Source of the DNA: an uncultured Oxalobacteraceae bacterium | GTDB lineage: Bacteria; Pseudomonadota; Gammaproteobacteria; Burkholderiales; Burkholderiaceae_D | Assembly: GCA_937996605.1 (NCBI GenBank) | Contig: CALKVB010000114.1 | Coordinates: 1-13,716, forward strand | Reading direction: 5' to 3' | Length of the DNA stretch: 13,716 nt | Shown: piece by piece, positions 1 to 7,054 of the stretch | Numbering within the stretch: position 1 is the stretch's first letter | Layout: each line of letters opens with the position of its first letter | Translations under genes and position numbers: made by a program | The notes under the pieces: generated by a model | Seen by the model: only the letters and a program-made list of their open reading frames with translations | What the model was told of the DNA's origin: nothing | Database searches by the model: none

Positions 1-31
1 ACTGGAGTTCAGACGTGTGCTCTTCCGATCT
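1..31 (+). other. Illumina adapter remnant (artefact)
   Basis: The first 31 bases match the 3' portion of the Illumina TruSeq read-2 adapter, ending in the characteristic GCTCTTCCGATCT. This is library sequence left on the contig, not genome. Genuine insert sequence starts at base 32. The minus-strand reading frame of the ligase runs up to base 32 and would continue into adapter sequence, so the junction is non-biological. Confidence 0.97.
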
Positions 32-238
32 CGCTACACTGGCTACGATTTGATCAGGCGTCTGACAAATCGGTGTCTGCAATTCGACCACTGCCTTGTG
101 CAATTCGCACGAAGAGCTTCCGTTTTGATCAGGAAAATCCAATTTTCCGCGCTCGAAATCGTGTGCTGCTAATTCCAAACTATGTTGATCAACAATCTGC
201 AGCTCTTCTTCAGCACCCAAGGTAATCGATGTATTCAT
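32..238 (-). CDS. Carboxylate-amine ligase, GCS2/YbdK family (partial, N-terminus only)
   Basis: Only the first 69 codons are present; the rest is lost at the adapter junction. The protein starts MNTSITLGAEEELQIVD, which fits the N-terminal 'TLG-x-E-x-E-x-Q-x-V' signature of the GCS2 family (compare E. coli YbdK, which has TLGIELEMQVV). Further on, ELHKAVVELQTPIC (about residues 45-58) matches the second conserved stretch, where YbdK has ESMLELATDVC. Family members are about 370-400 residues and catalyse weak ATP-dependent gamma-glutamyl-cysteine ligation; their physiological substrate is often unknown. The ATG at 238 has AAAGG about a dozen bases upstream, a slightly long Shine-Dalgarno spacing. 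It is transcribed divergently from the TMEM175-type gene. The family call is inferred from motifs and the exact substrate cannot be assigned. Confidence 0.8.
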
Positions 239-622
239 ATGGCGTCCCATCCTTTCGCGAGATCCACAGCGCACATGATTCAATTGAAGTCAGCAAAACC
301 TTGGCGTTGGGGAATCTATCCAGTAAAGCGCAGACATGTCTCACAATGTCCCGTTATGATTAATAAAGTTTGAACTAATCATGGCAAGATTTTAGTGAAA
401 CACTTTCCGTTTCAATCGACGCATTAGATGGGCAATCGTGTACCAATTTGGAGCTTTAGCTTTGCCACTTAGAAAATGATGCAGAAAAGACCCATCAAGT
501 TACTTTTCGCAAAAAAATTATTACCGTTCGTCTTTTAGAAATTGCATTACTAGCATGTTTTAGATTATCTTTTTTGCCACGATAAGTATTTTCAATCGAT
601 TACATTTTGAGAGTGACCACCG
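239..622. other. Divergent intergenic region, no gene seen
   Basis: This is 384 bases between the minus-strand GCS2-type ligase and the plus-strand TMEM175-type gene. It should hold both promoters. The right half (about 440-610) is AT-rich. I found no pair of -35 and -10 boxes with acceptable spacing on either strand, no convincing short gene and no strong hairpin. Confidence 0.6.
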
Positions 623-1192
623 ATGAGCTTCTTTTCTGATCTAAAAAATACCTCTGTTATCAGCAAAAAACGTTTAGAAATGCTCTATGACGGCATCTTT
701 GCAATTGCGATGACGATCTTAGTACTTGAGGTAAAAGCGCCTGAGGTACATGGCCTGATTTCAAACAAAGAATTGATTGCGGAATTAATCCATGCTTTAC
801 CCATCATAGGTTCGTACTGCGCGAGCTTTATCGTGCTTGGTACGATCTGGCATCGCCACAATGAGGTGTATCAGCATATCGAGAAGATCAGCGGCTTGAT
901 GTTTTGGCTCCATATAGTCCAACTTCTCATTGCCGCATTTGTTCCTTTCTGTGCCGCCCTGCTCGGGCGCTTCCCAAGCAACAATATTACTTACGTCTTG
1001 TACATCGGCATCGTGTTTTCGTTTTCATTCTTCCACTCAGTTACCTGGGAAGTCGCGAAAATACAAGCATCGCTCAATCCTAAACTCGAAATGCAAGTTT
1101 ATAGCCAGCTCCGCCGAAGGAATTGGAAAAACACCCTATTTCTGGCTGTGTCTTTGAGTATTGTTACGATCTCGTATATCGTACTTCCTTAA
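623..1192 (+). CDS. TMEM175-type (DUF1211) integral membrane protein, putative K+ channel
   Basis: The 189-residue protein has about five hydrophobic segments (approximately residues 22-37, 57-76, 92-113, 122-140 and 170-188). The first carries the family signature: R17 followed by LYDGIFAIAMTILVLEV, corresponding to the canonical RxxxFSDGVFAIAxTLLVLE. Bacterial TMEM175 proteins form potassium-permeable channels in the inner membrane. In this copy the canonical F-S-D is L-Y-D, keeping the Asp (D23). The W-H-x-H-N stretch (residues 76-80) and the LLIAAFVPF segment before residue 110 also fit the family. The start has only a weak purine-rich site (GAGAG) upstream. The GNAT gene follows after 36 bases and may be co-transcribed. 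Family assignment is confident; ion selectivity is inferred from the family only. Confidence 0.85.
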   Translation: MSFFSDLKNTSVISKKRLEMLYDGIFAIAMTILVLEVKAPEVHGLISNKELIAELIHALPIIGSYCASFIVLGTIWHRHNEVYQHIEKISGLMFWLHIVQLLIAAFVPFCAALLGRFPSNNITYVLYIGIVFSFSFFHSVTWEVAKIQASLNPKLEMQVYSQLRRRNWKNTLFLAVSLSIVTISYIVLP

Positions 1193-1228
1193 TGACAAAG
1201 ATCTGACAATTATTGGGATAAATAGAGA

Positions 1229-1714
1229 ATGATACGCAACGCTACAGCACAAGATTTTGATTTTATTTTCGGGCTATATATGCACCCCGAAATCAACCCT
1301 TATTTGCTGTACGAGCCTATGGAAAAGATCGAATTCAAACCGATCTTCGATGAACTCTTGGCGAACGGTGTCTTGTATGTCTTCTCTGTGGATGGCATCG
1401 ATTGCGGCATGTTTAAGTTAATTCAACTACAGCATAGGACTTCACATATCGCTTATCTCGGTGGCGTGGCAATCTCGACAGAAATGAAGGGTAAAGGCCT
1501 AGGATCTCGCATGTTCGAAGAGATCTTGGCATTTGCGAAAGAACAGAAAATCAAACGAGTAGAACTCAGCGTCGCCACGCACAATCATCGCGCCATTAAA
1601 CTTTACGAAAAATCAGGTTTTCAACGTGAAGGCATTTTGCGGCAATACACTTACTTGCGCCAAGAAGATCGTTATATTGACGAACAATTGATGGCCTGCC
1701 TGCTCAACGATTAA
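1229..1714 (+). CDS. GNAT family N-acetyltransferase
   Basis: The 161-residue protein spans a single GNAT domain. The acetyl-CoA pyrophosphate-binding motif A is visible as GVAISTEMKGKGLGSRM (about residues 79-95), with the K-G-K-G-L-G loop standing for the consensus Q/RxxGxG/A. The C-terminal half has the typical NHRAIKLYEKSGFQREG (about residues 119-135), which in RimI/RimJ-like and small-molecule GNATs packs near the CoA. Such enzymes transfer an acetyl group to an amine of a protein, peptide or small molecule; the acceptor cannot be read from the sequence. It lies 36 bases after the TMEM175-type gene on the same strand. Confidence 0.9.
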   Translation: MIRNATAQDFDFIFGLYMHPEINPYLLYEPMEKIEFKPIFDELLANGVLYVFSVDGIDCGMFKLIQLQHRTSHIAYLGGVAISTEMKGKGLGSRMFEEILAFAKEQKIKRVELSVATHNHRAIKLYEKSGFQREGILRQYTYLRQEDRYIDEQLMACLLND

Positions 1715-1807
1715 AGTTTTATCGCATTCGAACACCGTCTTGATGTAACGGGGGAAGCTCAAAAGAAACATCGTCAACGACGCCATCTGGAAAAATCTCA
1801 AACTTAC

Positions 1808-1836
1808 TTGCAAAACAGAGCCTCGAATCATAAAAT
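1808..1836 (+). promoter_or_regulatory. Predicted sigma70 promoter of the first lipoprotein gene
   Basis: The -35 box TTGCAA (1808-1813) and the -10 box TAAAAT (1831-1836, five of six consensus bases) are separated by exactly 17 bases. The predicted start of transcription is near 1843, leaving an AT-rich leader of about 20 bases with no clear Shine-Dalgarno site. This suggests that the lipoprotein pair forms a separate unit from the upstream GNAT gene. Confidence 0.55.
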
Positions 1837-1862
1837 TGCATAATTAATATTTATTTTTTATT

Positions 1863-2261
1863 ATGCAAAAACTTCTACTCATCCTTTGTATCGCTGCCAT
1901 ATGTGCCTGCTCAAAACCTCAGGAGCAAGAACAAATCACCATCACCCGCAAGCCGGCACAATTAGAACTAATGTGGGACCAAGCCTACGATCTCAACAGC
2001 GATGCAAAAAACAAAACGCAAATTCCGCCTGAAGTCGAGGCTAATCTTTTGACGCTTGGCCCATTTCACTCAGAGTACAACATACTTTTTCGCGAGGACA
2101 AAGCGACTATTAGCTTTCGAGTCGTCTTCATAAACGAAATTACCTCCGACCAAGCCAAAGAAGTGCTACCACTCATCAAACAAACCTTACCCAGAGCAAG
2201 TTATAAAGTCATTTTTCACGGCGCTGAAACGACAAAAAAAACTAAATTCACGTTGAAATAG
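1863..2261 (+). CDS. Small predicted lipoprotein, function unknown
   Basis: The 132-residue protein has a lipoprotein signal peptide: MQK, a hydrophobic stretch, then lipobox I-C-A-C with the lipidated Cys at position 16, followed by S-K. The mature part is charged and soluble-looking, with no motif I recognise. It should be lipid-anchored in the cell envelope. After the signal it carries the segment KPAQLELMWDQAYDL, which resembles TPARIEVIFDLKFD at the same place in the next gene, so the two may be diverged tandem paralogs. No Shine-Dalgarno site is visible in the AT-rich leader, although a good promoter lies at 1808-1836. Confidence 0.8.
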   Translation: MQKLLLILCIAAICACSKPQEQEQITITRKPAQLELMWDQAYDLNSDAKNKTQIPPEVEANLLTLGPFHSEYNILFREDKATISFRVVFINEITSDQAKEVLPLIKQTLPRASYKVIFHGAETTKKTKFTLK

Positions 2262-2319
2262 TTGAAAACGAGCGGCATAAATTTAACGAAGTCAGGATTC
2301 AATAAAAAAAGGATTCACG

Positions 2320-2706
2320 ATGAAACCTCAATACCTTCTTCTTAGCTTTTTTGCTTTTTTGCTTTGCGCATGTCAAAAGCAATCGGAAAACGTGACTGAA
2401 ACTCCAGCGCGCATCGAAGTGATATTCGATCTTAAGTTTGACGATAACATCAAACAGAAAGAGTTCGAACAGGCTCTCAAGGTGGCGGCGCAAGATTTAG
2501 GAGAAATAAACACCCCCCTATTATCGGGTAATATCAACGGCACAAACATGACTAGTAATCAAGGCAGATACACCGTAAAACTTGCCGAACCCTCAGTCAA
2601 TAAAATCATCGAACTCAAACACAGACTAGGTATCGAGCCTAGCTCAATCCAATACTATAGTTCTAGCAAAGTCATGGTAAGAACCACCGAAACAAGCTTG
2701 CCTTAG
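2320..2706 (+). CDS. Small predicted lipoprotein, function unknown (possible paralog of the preceding gene)
   Basis: The 128-residue protein starts MKPQ, followed by a strongly hydrophobic core and lipobox L-C-A-C with the lipidated Cys at position 18, then Q-K-Q. The ATG has a clear Shine-Dalgarno site (AAAGGA at 2308-2313, six bases spacing). The mature domain of about 110 residues has no catalytic motif I know. Its early segment PARIEVIFDL matches the spacing of a similar segment in the preceding lipoprotein. The gap between the two genes is 58 bases, so a shared transcript is likely. Confidence 0.82.
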   Translation: MKPQYLLLSFFAFLLCACQKQSENVTETPARIEVIFDLKFDDNIKQKEFEQALKVAAQDLGEINTPLLSGNINGTNMTSNQGRYTVKLAEPSVNKIIELKHRLGIEPSSIQYYSSSKVMVRTTETSLP

Positions 2707-2792
2707 GATGTGCTGTGCGATCGAACTGAACGCTGCTCTATCGATAAAACATCCACTCGAAGCAATCAAAAGAGATGGTCAATCGCGCTGAT

Positions 2793-2821
2793 TTGACATT
2801 GTCTCAGGCAAACACTACAGT
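2793..2821 (+). promoter_or_regulatory. Predicted sigma70 promoter of the YdeI-GNAT unit
   Basis: A perfect -35 hexamer TTGACA (2793-2798) is followed after 17 bases by TACAGT (2816-2821, four of six consensus bases). Transcription should start near 2828, about 19-28 bases ahead of the two candidate start codons at 2847 and 2856. Confidence 0.6.
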
Positions 2822-2846
2822 CTATCCATCATCGACCTTTAATTGA

Positions 2847-3461
2847 ATGCTCGCTATGGGTACCATTGATCCGCGCATCGACGACTACATCAATAAAGCT
2901 GCTCCCTTCGCGCAGCCGATCTTGCAGCACATACGGCAATTAGTGCATACCCATTGCCCTGAGGCGAATGAAACCATCAAATGGAGCATGCCGCACTTTG
3001 AGTACAAGGGCAGCATCTTCTGCCGTTTTGCCGCTTTCAAACAGCATTGTAGTTTTGGTTTTTGGTTAGGCAGTGCCATGAACCTCGATGGCAAAATCGA
3101 AGAAGCGATGGGGCAATTTGGACGTATTACCAGTATCGACGATTTACCCAAAGAAAAGGCCTTTGCCAAGCTCATCAAAGAATCGATGAAGTTGCATGAT
3201 GCGGGGACCAAAGGCCCGATGCACAATCGCCCCAAGAACACCAACAAAGAACTGGAAGTCCCCGAAATATTTATGGCAGAGTTACGCAAAAACTCTGCAG
3301 CTTGGGCGACTTTCGAAGGCTTCTCGTATTCCAATAAAAAGGATTATGTCGAGTGGTATGTTGAAGCGAAGACCGAAGTCACGCGTCAAAAACGATTGGC
3401 GCAGGCGATTGAATGGATGGCCGAGGGCAAGCGCCGCAATTGGAAATACGAGAAGTGTTAG
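2847..3461 (+). CDS. DUF1801/YdeI family protein (YdeI/OmpD-associated)
   Basis: The 204-residue protein has the usual two-part layout. The N-terminal DUF1801-like domain (about residues 8-120) includes DPRIDDYI, ETIKWSMPHFEYKG and a Cys/Phe-rich strand region. The C-terminal YdeI/OmdA-like domain (about 135-200) includes the hallmark FEGFSYSNKKDYVEWYVEAK and the terminal EWMAEGKRRNWKY. Members are soluble cytoplasmic proteins without proven enzymatic activity; E. coli YdeI has been linked to stress and antimicrobial-peptide resistance through OmpD/OmpC. Two in-frame ATGs are possible, 2847 and 2856 (M4, giving MGTIDPRIDDYI). Neither has a clear Shine-Dalgarno site, and family members often begin shortly before the DPR motif. 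The next gene starts 11 bases after this stop codon, so the two form an operon. Confidence 0.88.
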   Translation: MLAMGTIDPRIDDYINKAAPFAQPILQHIRQLVHTHCPEANETIKWSMPHFEYKGSIFCRFAAFKQHCSFGFWLGSAMNLDGKIEEAMGQFGRITSIDDLPKEKAFAKLIKESMKLHDAGTKGPMHNRPKNTNKELEVPEIFMAELRKNSAAWATFEGFSYSNKKDYVEWYVEAKTEVTRQKRLAQAIEWMAEGKRRNWKYEKC

Positions 3462-3472
3462 TGTGAACGCCA

Positions 3473-4192
3473 ATGACAAACCCACTCAATAATATTTTTT
3501 GGAATTCGCTCAATGGCCACCACGCCCATTTCGCCAGTGGCAATGCCTTTGCAAAACGCTATAGCAAAGGTTTTTCTCCCATAGTAGGCTTCCCAAAATT
3601 ACAGCAGCCAAACTTTGATGCTCTGAAGCCTTTCGTTGATATTGATGAACAATTTTACTGCGGTGGTTGGACCGGGCATGTAAGCGACGAATGGCAATTA
3701 CACGCCGACGCCAGTATGTTTCGTATGGTTTGGGCAGGAGATGCTGCTGACATTAATATCGAGAACGATACCAAGATCCATCAACAGCGTTTCCCAGAAC
3801 TACAACTGAGACAACTCCATAGTAGCGATGCACAACAAGCAGTTGATTTAGCAAAGCTTACCAATCCAGGCCCCTTTGGCTTACGCACCATAGAGTTAGG
3901 CGAATATCTTGGCTACTTCGAAGGCGACCGCTTAGTGGCGATGAGTGGCGAACGTATGCATGCAGCGCAGTTCCATGAAGTGAGCGGTGTCTGTACCCAT
4001 CCTGACTATCAAGGCAAAGGACTAGCGCGTCGTTTGATGCACCGAATTATTCTCCATCAACTTGCACGTGGCGAAGTTCCTTTCCTCCATGTGATGAGCC
4101 ACAATCATAGTGCCCACGATCTGTATTTACGCATGGGATTTAGAGACGATTGCGAAACACCGGTGCGCGTGATGTCACTCAAATATCGATAA
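3473..4192 (+). CDS. GNAT family N-acetyltransferase (FR47-like)
   Basis: The 239-residue protein has an N-terminal region of about 110 residues, beginning NPLNNIFWNSLNGHHAHFA, typical of FR47-like acetyltransferases. A C-terminal GNAT domain follows. Motif A is very clear: VSGVCTHPDYQGKGLARRLM (about residues 170-189), with the CoA-binding loop Q180-G-K-G-L-A185. Motif B follows as HNHSAHDLYLRMGF (about 210-223). It should acetylate an amine substrate using acetyl-CoA in the cytoplasm; the acceptor is unknown. It begins 11 bases after the YdeI-family stop codon and ends 4 bases before the convergent QueG-like gene, with no obvious terminator hairpin between them. Confidence 0.9.
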   Translation: MTNPLNNIFWNSLNGHHAHFASGNAFAKRYSKGFSPIVGFPKLQQPNFDALKPFVDIDEQFYCGGWTGHVSDEWQLHADASMFRMVWAGDAADINIENDTKIHQQRFPELQLRQLHSSDAQQAVDLAKLTNPGPFGLRTIELGEYLGYFEGDRLVAMSGERMHAAQFHEVSGVCTHPDYQGKGLARRLMHRIILHQLARGEVPFLHVMSHNHSAHDLYLRMGFRDDCETPVRVMSLKYR

Positions 4193-4196
4193 GGCC

Positions 4197-4949
4197 TCAA
4201 GGCGATTTTGATGATTTGAACGCTTTCAACATATTCCAAGACTGCGCATAATGAAAGTGTATCTGTTCTTCGCTGTAGCGATGCTCTGGTGCCACTGGAC
4301 ATGCCTCACGAGAGACGCAACGCTGCATGCACGAAGAATTTTCTTGCACGCGATAATCAACACAGCGATCAAGATTGAACTTAACTTCAGCCACTGCACC
4401 AGCCAGACAGCGCGATATGCAAGCCTTCGAGACGCAAGTCTGACATGGCGAAATACTTTCAGAATCGGCCAACGGCGTTGTCGGCCAATCTGCATTCACC
4501 AACACCACGACGCGATACGCGAACCATAGTCCGTAAAAGGGATGAAGCCCGATTTTGAGCGGTGTATCATGATGCCACCCAATCAATCGCCCTAGGCTCT
4601 GCAAATTTAGGACATAAGGACCAGGATAGATAAACTGAAATTGGCGGTTAAGATTTTGCTCTTGCAAAAATATAGCGACTGTTTCACGAGCGAAATTGTC
4701 CATAGGATGATCGATCGTTTCAGTATGTTGCTGACGATAAGTACAAAAAGCCTCCCAAAACTGCGGGCCACCGTTGGCAAACATCCACAATTGACTATAC
4801 TGGCCCGCCTCAGGACATACCTCGAAAATCGCATCTCGCAGCTCCTTGGGTAAGCGATGCAAATCGAATACAGCATGACAATTCAAGCCGGCCTGATCTA
4901 AGATCGTCGAATGAAAAGCTTGAAATGAAGAAGTACTCGCTGGCGTCAT
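4197..4949 (-). CDS. QueG-like iron-sulfur protein with two 4Fe-4S clusters
   Basis: The 250-residue protein has two cysteine clusters near its C-terminus. Cluster one is C169-x2-C172-x4-C177-x3-C181 and cluster two is C196, C207, C211, C217-Pro. This is the bacterial-ferredoxin arrangement expected to ligate two 4Fe-4S centres. Before it, the stretch GLHPFYGLWFAYRVVVLV (about 134-151) resembles the region of epoxyqueuosine reductase QueG that precedes its ferredoxin domain. The protein is shorter than QueG (about 350-380 residues) and I see no proof that it binds cobalamin or acts on queuosine tRNA. It is the last gene of a minus-strand group behind an MBL hydrolase and a radical SAM enzyme, 49 bases after the MBL stop. 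No Shine-Dalgarno site is evident at its ATG. A role as electron donor to the radical SAM enzyme is speculation. Confidence 0.75.
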   Translation of the reverse strand: MTPASTSSFQAFHSTILDQAGLNCHAVFDLHRLPKELRDAIFEVCPEAGQYSQLWMFANGGPQFWEAFCTYRQQHTETIDHPMDNFARETVAIFLQEQNLNRQFQFIYPGPYVLNLQSLGRLIGWHHDTPLKIGLHPFYGLWFAYRVVVLVNADWPTTPLADSESISPCQTCVSKACISRCLAGAVAEVKFNLDRCVDYRVQENSSCMQRCVSREACPVAPEHRYSEEQIHFHYAQSWNMLKAFKSSKSP

Positions 4950-4998
4950 ATTTAATCAGAATTTAAACAGCAGATTTGTACCGCAGATTTATTCCACG

Positions 4999-5844
4999 CT
5001 ATACATTAATTAGAGATTGTACGGTATCACCACGATCTAGAGAATACAAAGCAGATCGCACCATATTCTTAAAACTGACATCACCCAAGGTGATTAACTT
5101 CACCCAAAAACGCTCGCGGCCTTTACATAAATGTTTCTCAATTTCGGCTTGCTGATAACCTTTGTTGCGCGCATCTTCCACCTTGGCATACAGCTCAATT
5201 AAATTATCTCGCTTCTTGCAGATTGATGCCATGGCGCCGCGTGATTGCGGGTTATGGCCGCAAAACAAAGTTTCAAACGCGAGTTGCGCAATACGATTTA
5301 ATGAATTGATCGTCGTGTAAAGGCATTCATCATGTCTAAAATATTTGATTCTGGGACCAAGAAACATGTCTCCTGAGAAAAGCCATCCCTCTTTCTCCTC
5401 ATGATACACAACATGATCGATACTATGCCCCGGTGTGTGTAGCACTTGAAAACGATAATGCTCAGTTTCAAGCACATCCCCCACATCCAGAATATTGAGT
5501 TTTTGCAAGCTGCCCCACATCAGATATTCATACGGACGTAAAACAAGCCCTTGCGACAAAATTTGGTTCGACAATACATGCCCCACTACAGGCACTGCTT
5601 TCAATTTCTGCAGGTAGGCGGCATTGCCAGCATGATCTTCGTGATAATGAGTTAAGGCGATGCGATCAATCACGCACTCTTGCAAGACCTCGCTTAACGC
5701 ACGACGATTATTTGCAGAAGAAGTATCAATCAATAGCCCATCCACATGATAACAATACACGCTCATCAGTGGTTTCCCGATTGCTGCATGCCCTAAGCAA
5801 ATCCCCGTTACCGCACCGAGCTGAAGAATTTTTTTAGTGTCCAT
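4999..5844 (-). CDS. MBL-fold metallo-hydrolase
   Basis: The 281-residue protein (from the ATG at 5844) has a complete metallo-beta-lactamase metal site: H66-Y-H68-E-D70-H71, H140 in TPGHS, D159 in FSGDMF and H197 in CGHNP. These ligands bind two Zn or Fe ions in hydrolases such as glyoxalase II, RNases and lactonases. The C-terminal extension (about 205-281) has no recognised motif. The reading frame is open upstream to a TTG at 5871, but the ATG at 5844 is preferred because a G-rich site (GGGGG) sits seven bases before it and the protein then starts with the first beta strand. This start overlaps the end of the radical SAM gene by 11 bases, so the two are translationally linked. The substrate is unknown; the context suggests a modification pathway shared with the radical SAM enzyme. 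Confidence 0.88.
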   Translation of the reverse strand: MDTKKILQLGAVTGICLGHAAIGKPLMSVYCYHVDGLLIDTSSANNRRALSEVLQECVIDRIALTHYHEDHAGNAAYLQKLKAVPVVGHVLSNQILSQGLVLRPYEYLMWGSLQKLNILDVGDVLETEHYRFQVLHTPGHSIDHVVYHEEKEGWLFSGDMFLGPRIKYFRHDECLYTTINSLNRIAQLAFETLFCGHNPQSRGAMASICKKRDNLIELYAKVEDARNKGYQQAEIEKHLCKGRERFWVKLITLGDVSFKNMVRSALYSLDRGDTVQSLINV

Positions 5845-7054
5845 ATCGTGCCCCCATCTCTTCTTCCGCAATACTCATGAGAGGAAAAACAGGATAGTTA
5901 GTCTTTGCTTTCGTTGTTCTTAACAAGGCAGTGTCCTCGCTCCAACCTACGTCAACCAAGTTAGCAAATGTTGGAAAGCTTGCAAAGCGACGGTAAATTG
6001 CTGGTAAATGCTCTTTCGCCGCATGGTGCCAATCAATAAAGCCCGAGGATGCATAAAACAAGTAAGTGGTGAACAACCAACTTGAAAAGTCTTCCAAGCT
6101 AGAGAGATGCGACTTCATCGAACCGAGTATCCAAGCGTAGGTCGCCCATAGGTCAGTACAAGTATTGCAGTCTCTTGCTTCACCTACACAACAGCGACGG
6201 GTCGAGGTTAAATCAGCGTAATAAGCTCGAAACTTCGTTTGATACGCTTTACCTTCTCGCATGCGTTGCGCGTTCGCTGGATGGTCATAGGTCAAACTCG
6301 GGCAAACATCGTAACCCCAGCTTTGTCCAAACAAATGGCGTTGATCAATAACTCGATTCAGGTGCGGGCTAGAAATGACTCGGGAGGAATATTGTTGAGC
6401 CAGACCAAAAATGATGCGATTGACTTCCTCATAACCCAGCAAATGACTATAAGCGCCCCCCTTCTGATCGATATCACCGTAGAAGTTGAACGCAACAAAA
6501 TTGCCGTTCTCGACCATCTTGGCGGTCGCCTTTTCTATTCGATCGGTAAACCCTGGCACGGTGGTGTAATAAAATCCGACTCGTGGATCGTTTTTGAAAT
6601 GGCTCAAGGCTTTTTCGAAGATATTTTGATTGCCATTCCCACGCATCATGGTATCCCGCGTTTCATCGCCCCAAAACGATACCGCAATACGAATACTCTC
6701 TAAGCCTTCCATCGGAATAGGAAGAGAACCATTAGTCACGACGGTCAAGTGAAAATGCTTGGCCAATTTGCGCAAACGCGCAATTTCTAAAGCAGGCTCG
6801 CCCCCTACGATGGTCAGCATATTAACGTCACGTGCTTTTTCCATTTCTATGAAACGATCGAAAGCGCTCTCATCATCCTGCCGTCGATACTGGTCCATTT
6901 CTTGGCTGAAGTAGTAACAACCATCACAACGAAGATTGCATTTGTGTGTGATATCGAGCAAGGAAGAGCGGATTGGCCCTGCCGCCTTAATCTCCGTCAT
7001 AAGCGTTGCGAGCAAAGGATCGCGTAGGTATTCTCTTAAGCTGGTGGCTAGCAT
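5834..7054 (-). CDS. Radical SAM enzyme with extra C-terminal cysteines (distantly HpnH-like)
   Basis: The 406-residue protein has the radical SAM cluster motif C39-x3-C43-x2-C46 (CNLRCDGC), the GGEP motif (84-87) and the beta-strand stretch VVTNGS (105-110). Further cysteines occur at 251, 288, 289, 296 and 299 (RRCCVGEARDCNTC), which could hold an auxiliary cluster or a metal. The C-x2-C pattern near residue 296 recalls the end of HpnH-type enzymes, but the match is too weak to assign hopanoid chemistry. The reaction and substrate are unknown. A TTG at 7057 lies directly in front, but the ATG at 7054 is preferred: it has AAGGAAG about seven to nine bases upstream. The gene heads a minus-strand unit with the overlapping MBL hydrolase and the QueG-like protein, and is divergent from the RNA helicase. 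Confidence 0.85.
   Translation of the reverse strand: MLATSLREYLRDPLLATLMTEIKAAGPIRSSLLDITHKCNLRCDGCYYFSQEMDQYRRQDDESAFDRFIEMEKARDVNMLTIVGGEPALEIARLRKLAKHFHLTVVTNGSLPIPMEGLESIRIAVSFWGDETRDTMMRGNGNQNIFEKALSHFKNDPRVGFYYTTVPGFTDRIEKATAKMVENGNFVAFNFYGDIDQKGGAYSHLLGYEEVNRIIFGLAQQYSSRVISSPHLNRVIDQRHLFGQSWGYDVCPSLTYDHPANAQRMREGKAYQTKFRAYYADLTSTRRCCVGEARDCNTCTDLWATYAWILGSMKSHLSSLEDFSSWLFTTYLFYASSGFIDWHHAAKEHLPAIYRRFASFPTFANLVDVGWSEDTALLRTTKAKTNYPVFPLMSIAEEEMGARYGH

Noticed and set aside
182..373. 63-codon plus-strand frame at the left end
   Set aside because: It overlaps the GCS2-type ligase start in antisense and has no motif or ribosome site.
4970..4990. Direct repeat GCAGATTT twice between the MBL and QueG-like genes
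   Set aside because: Only eight bases, 13 bases apart and in AT-rich DNA; no link to a known site, so chance is likely.
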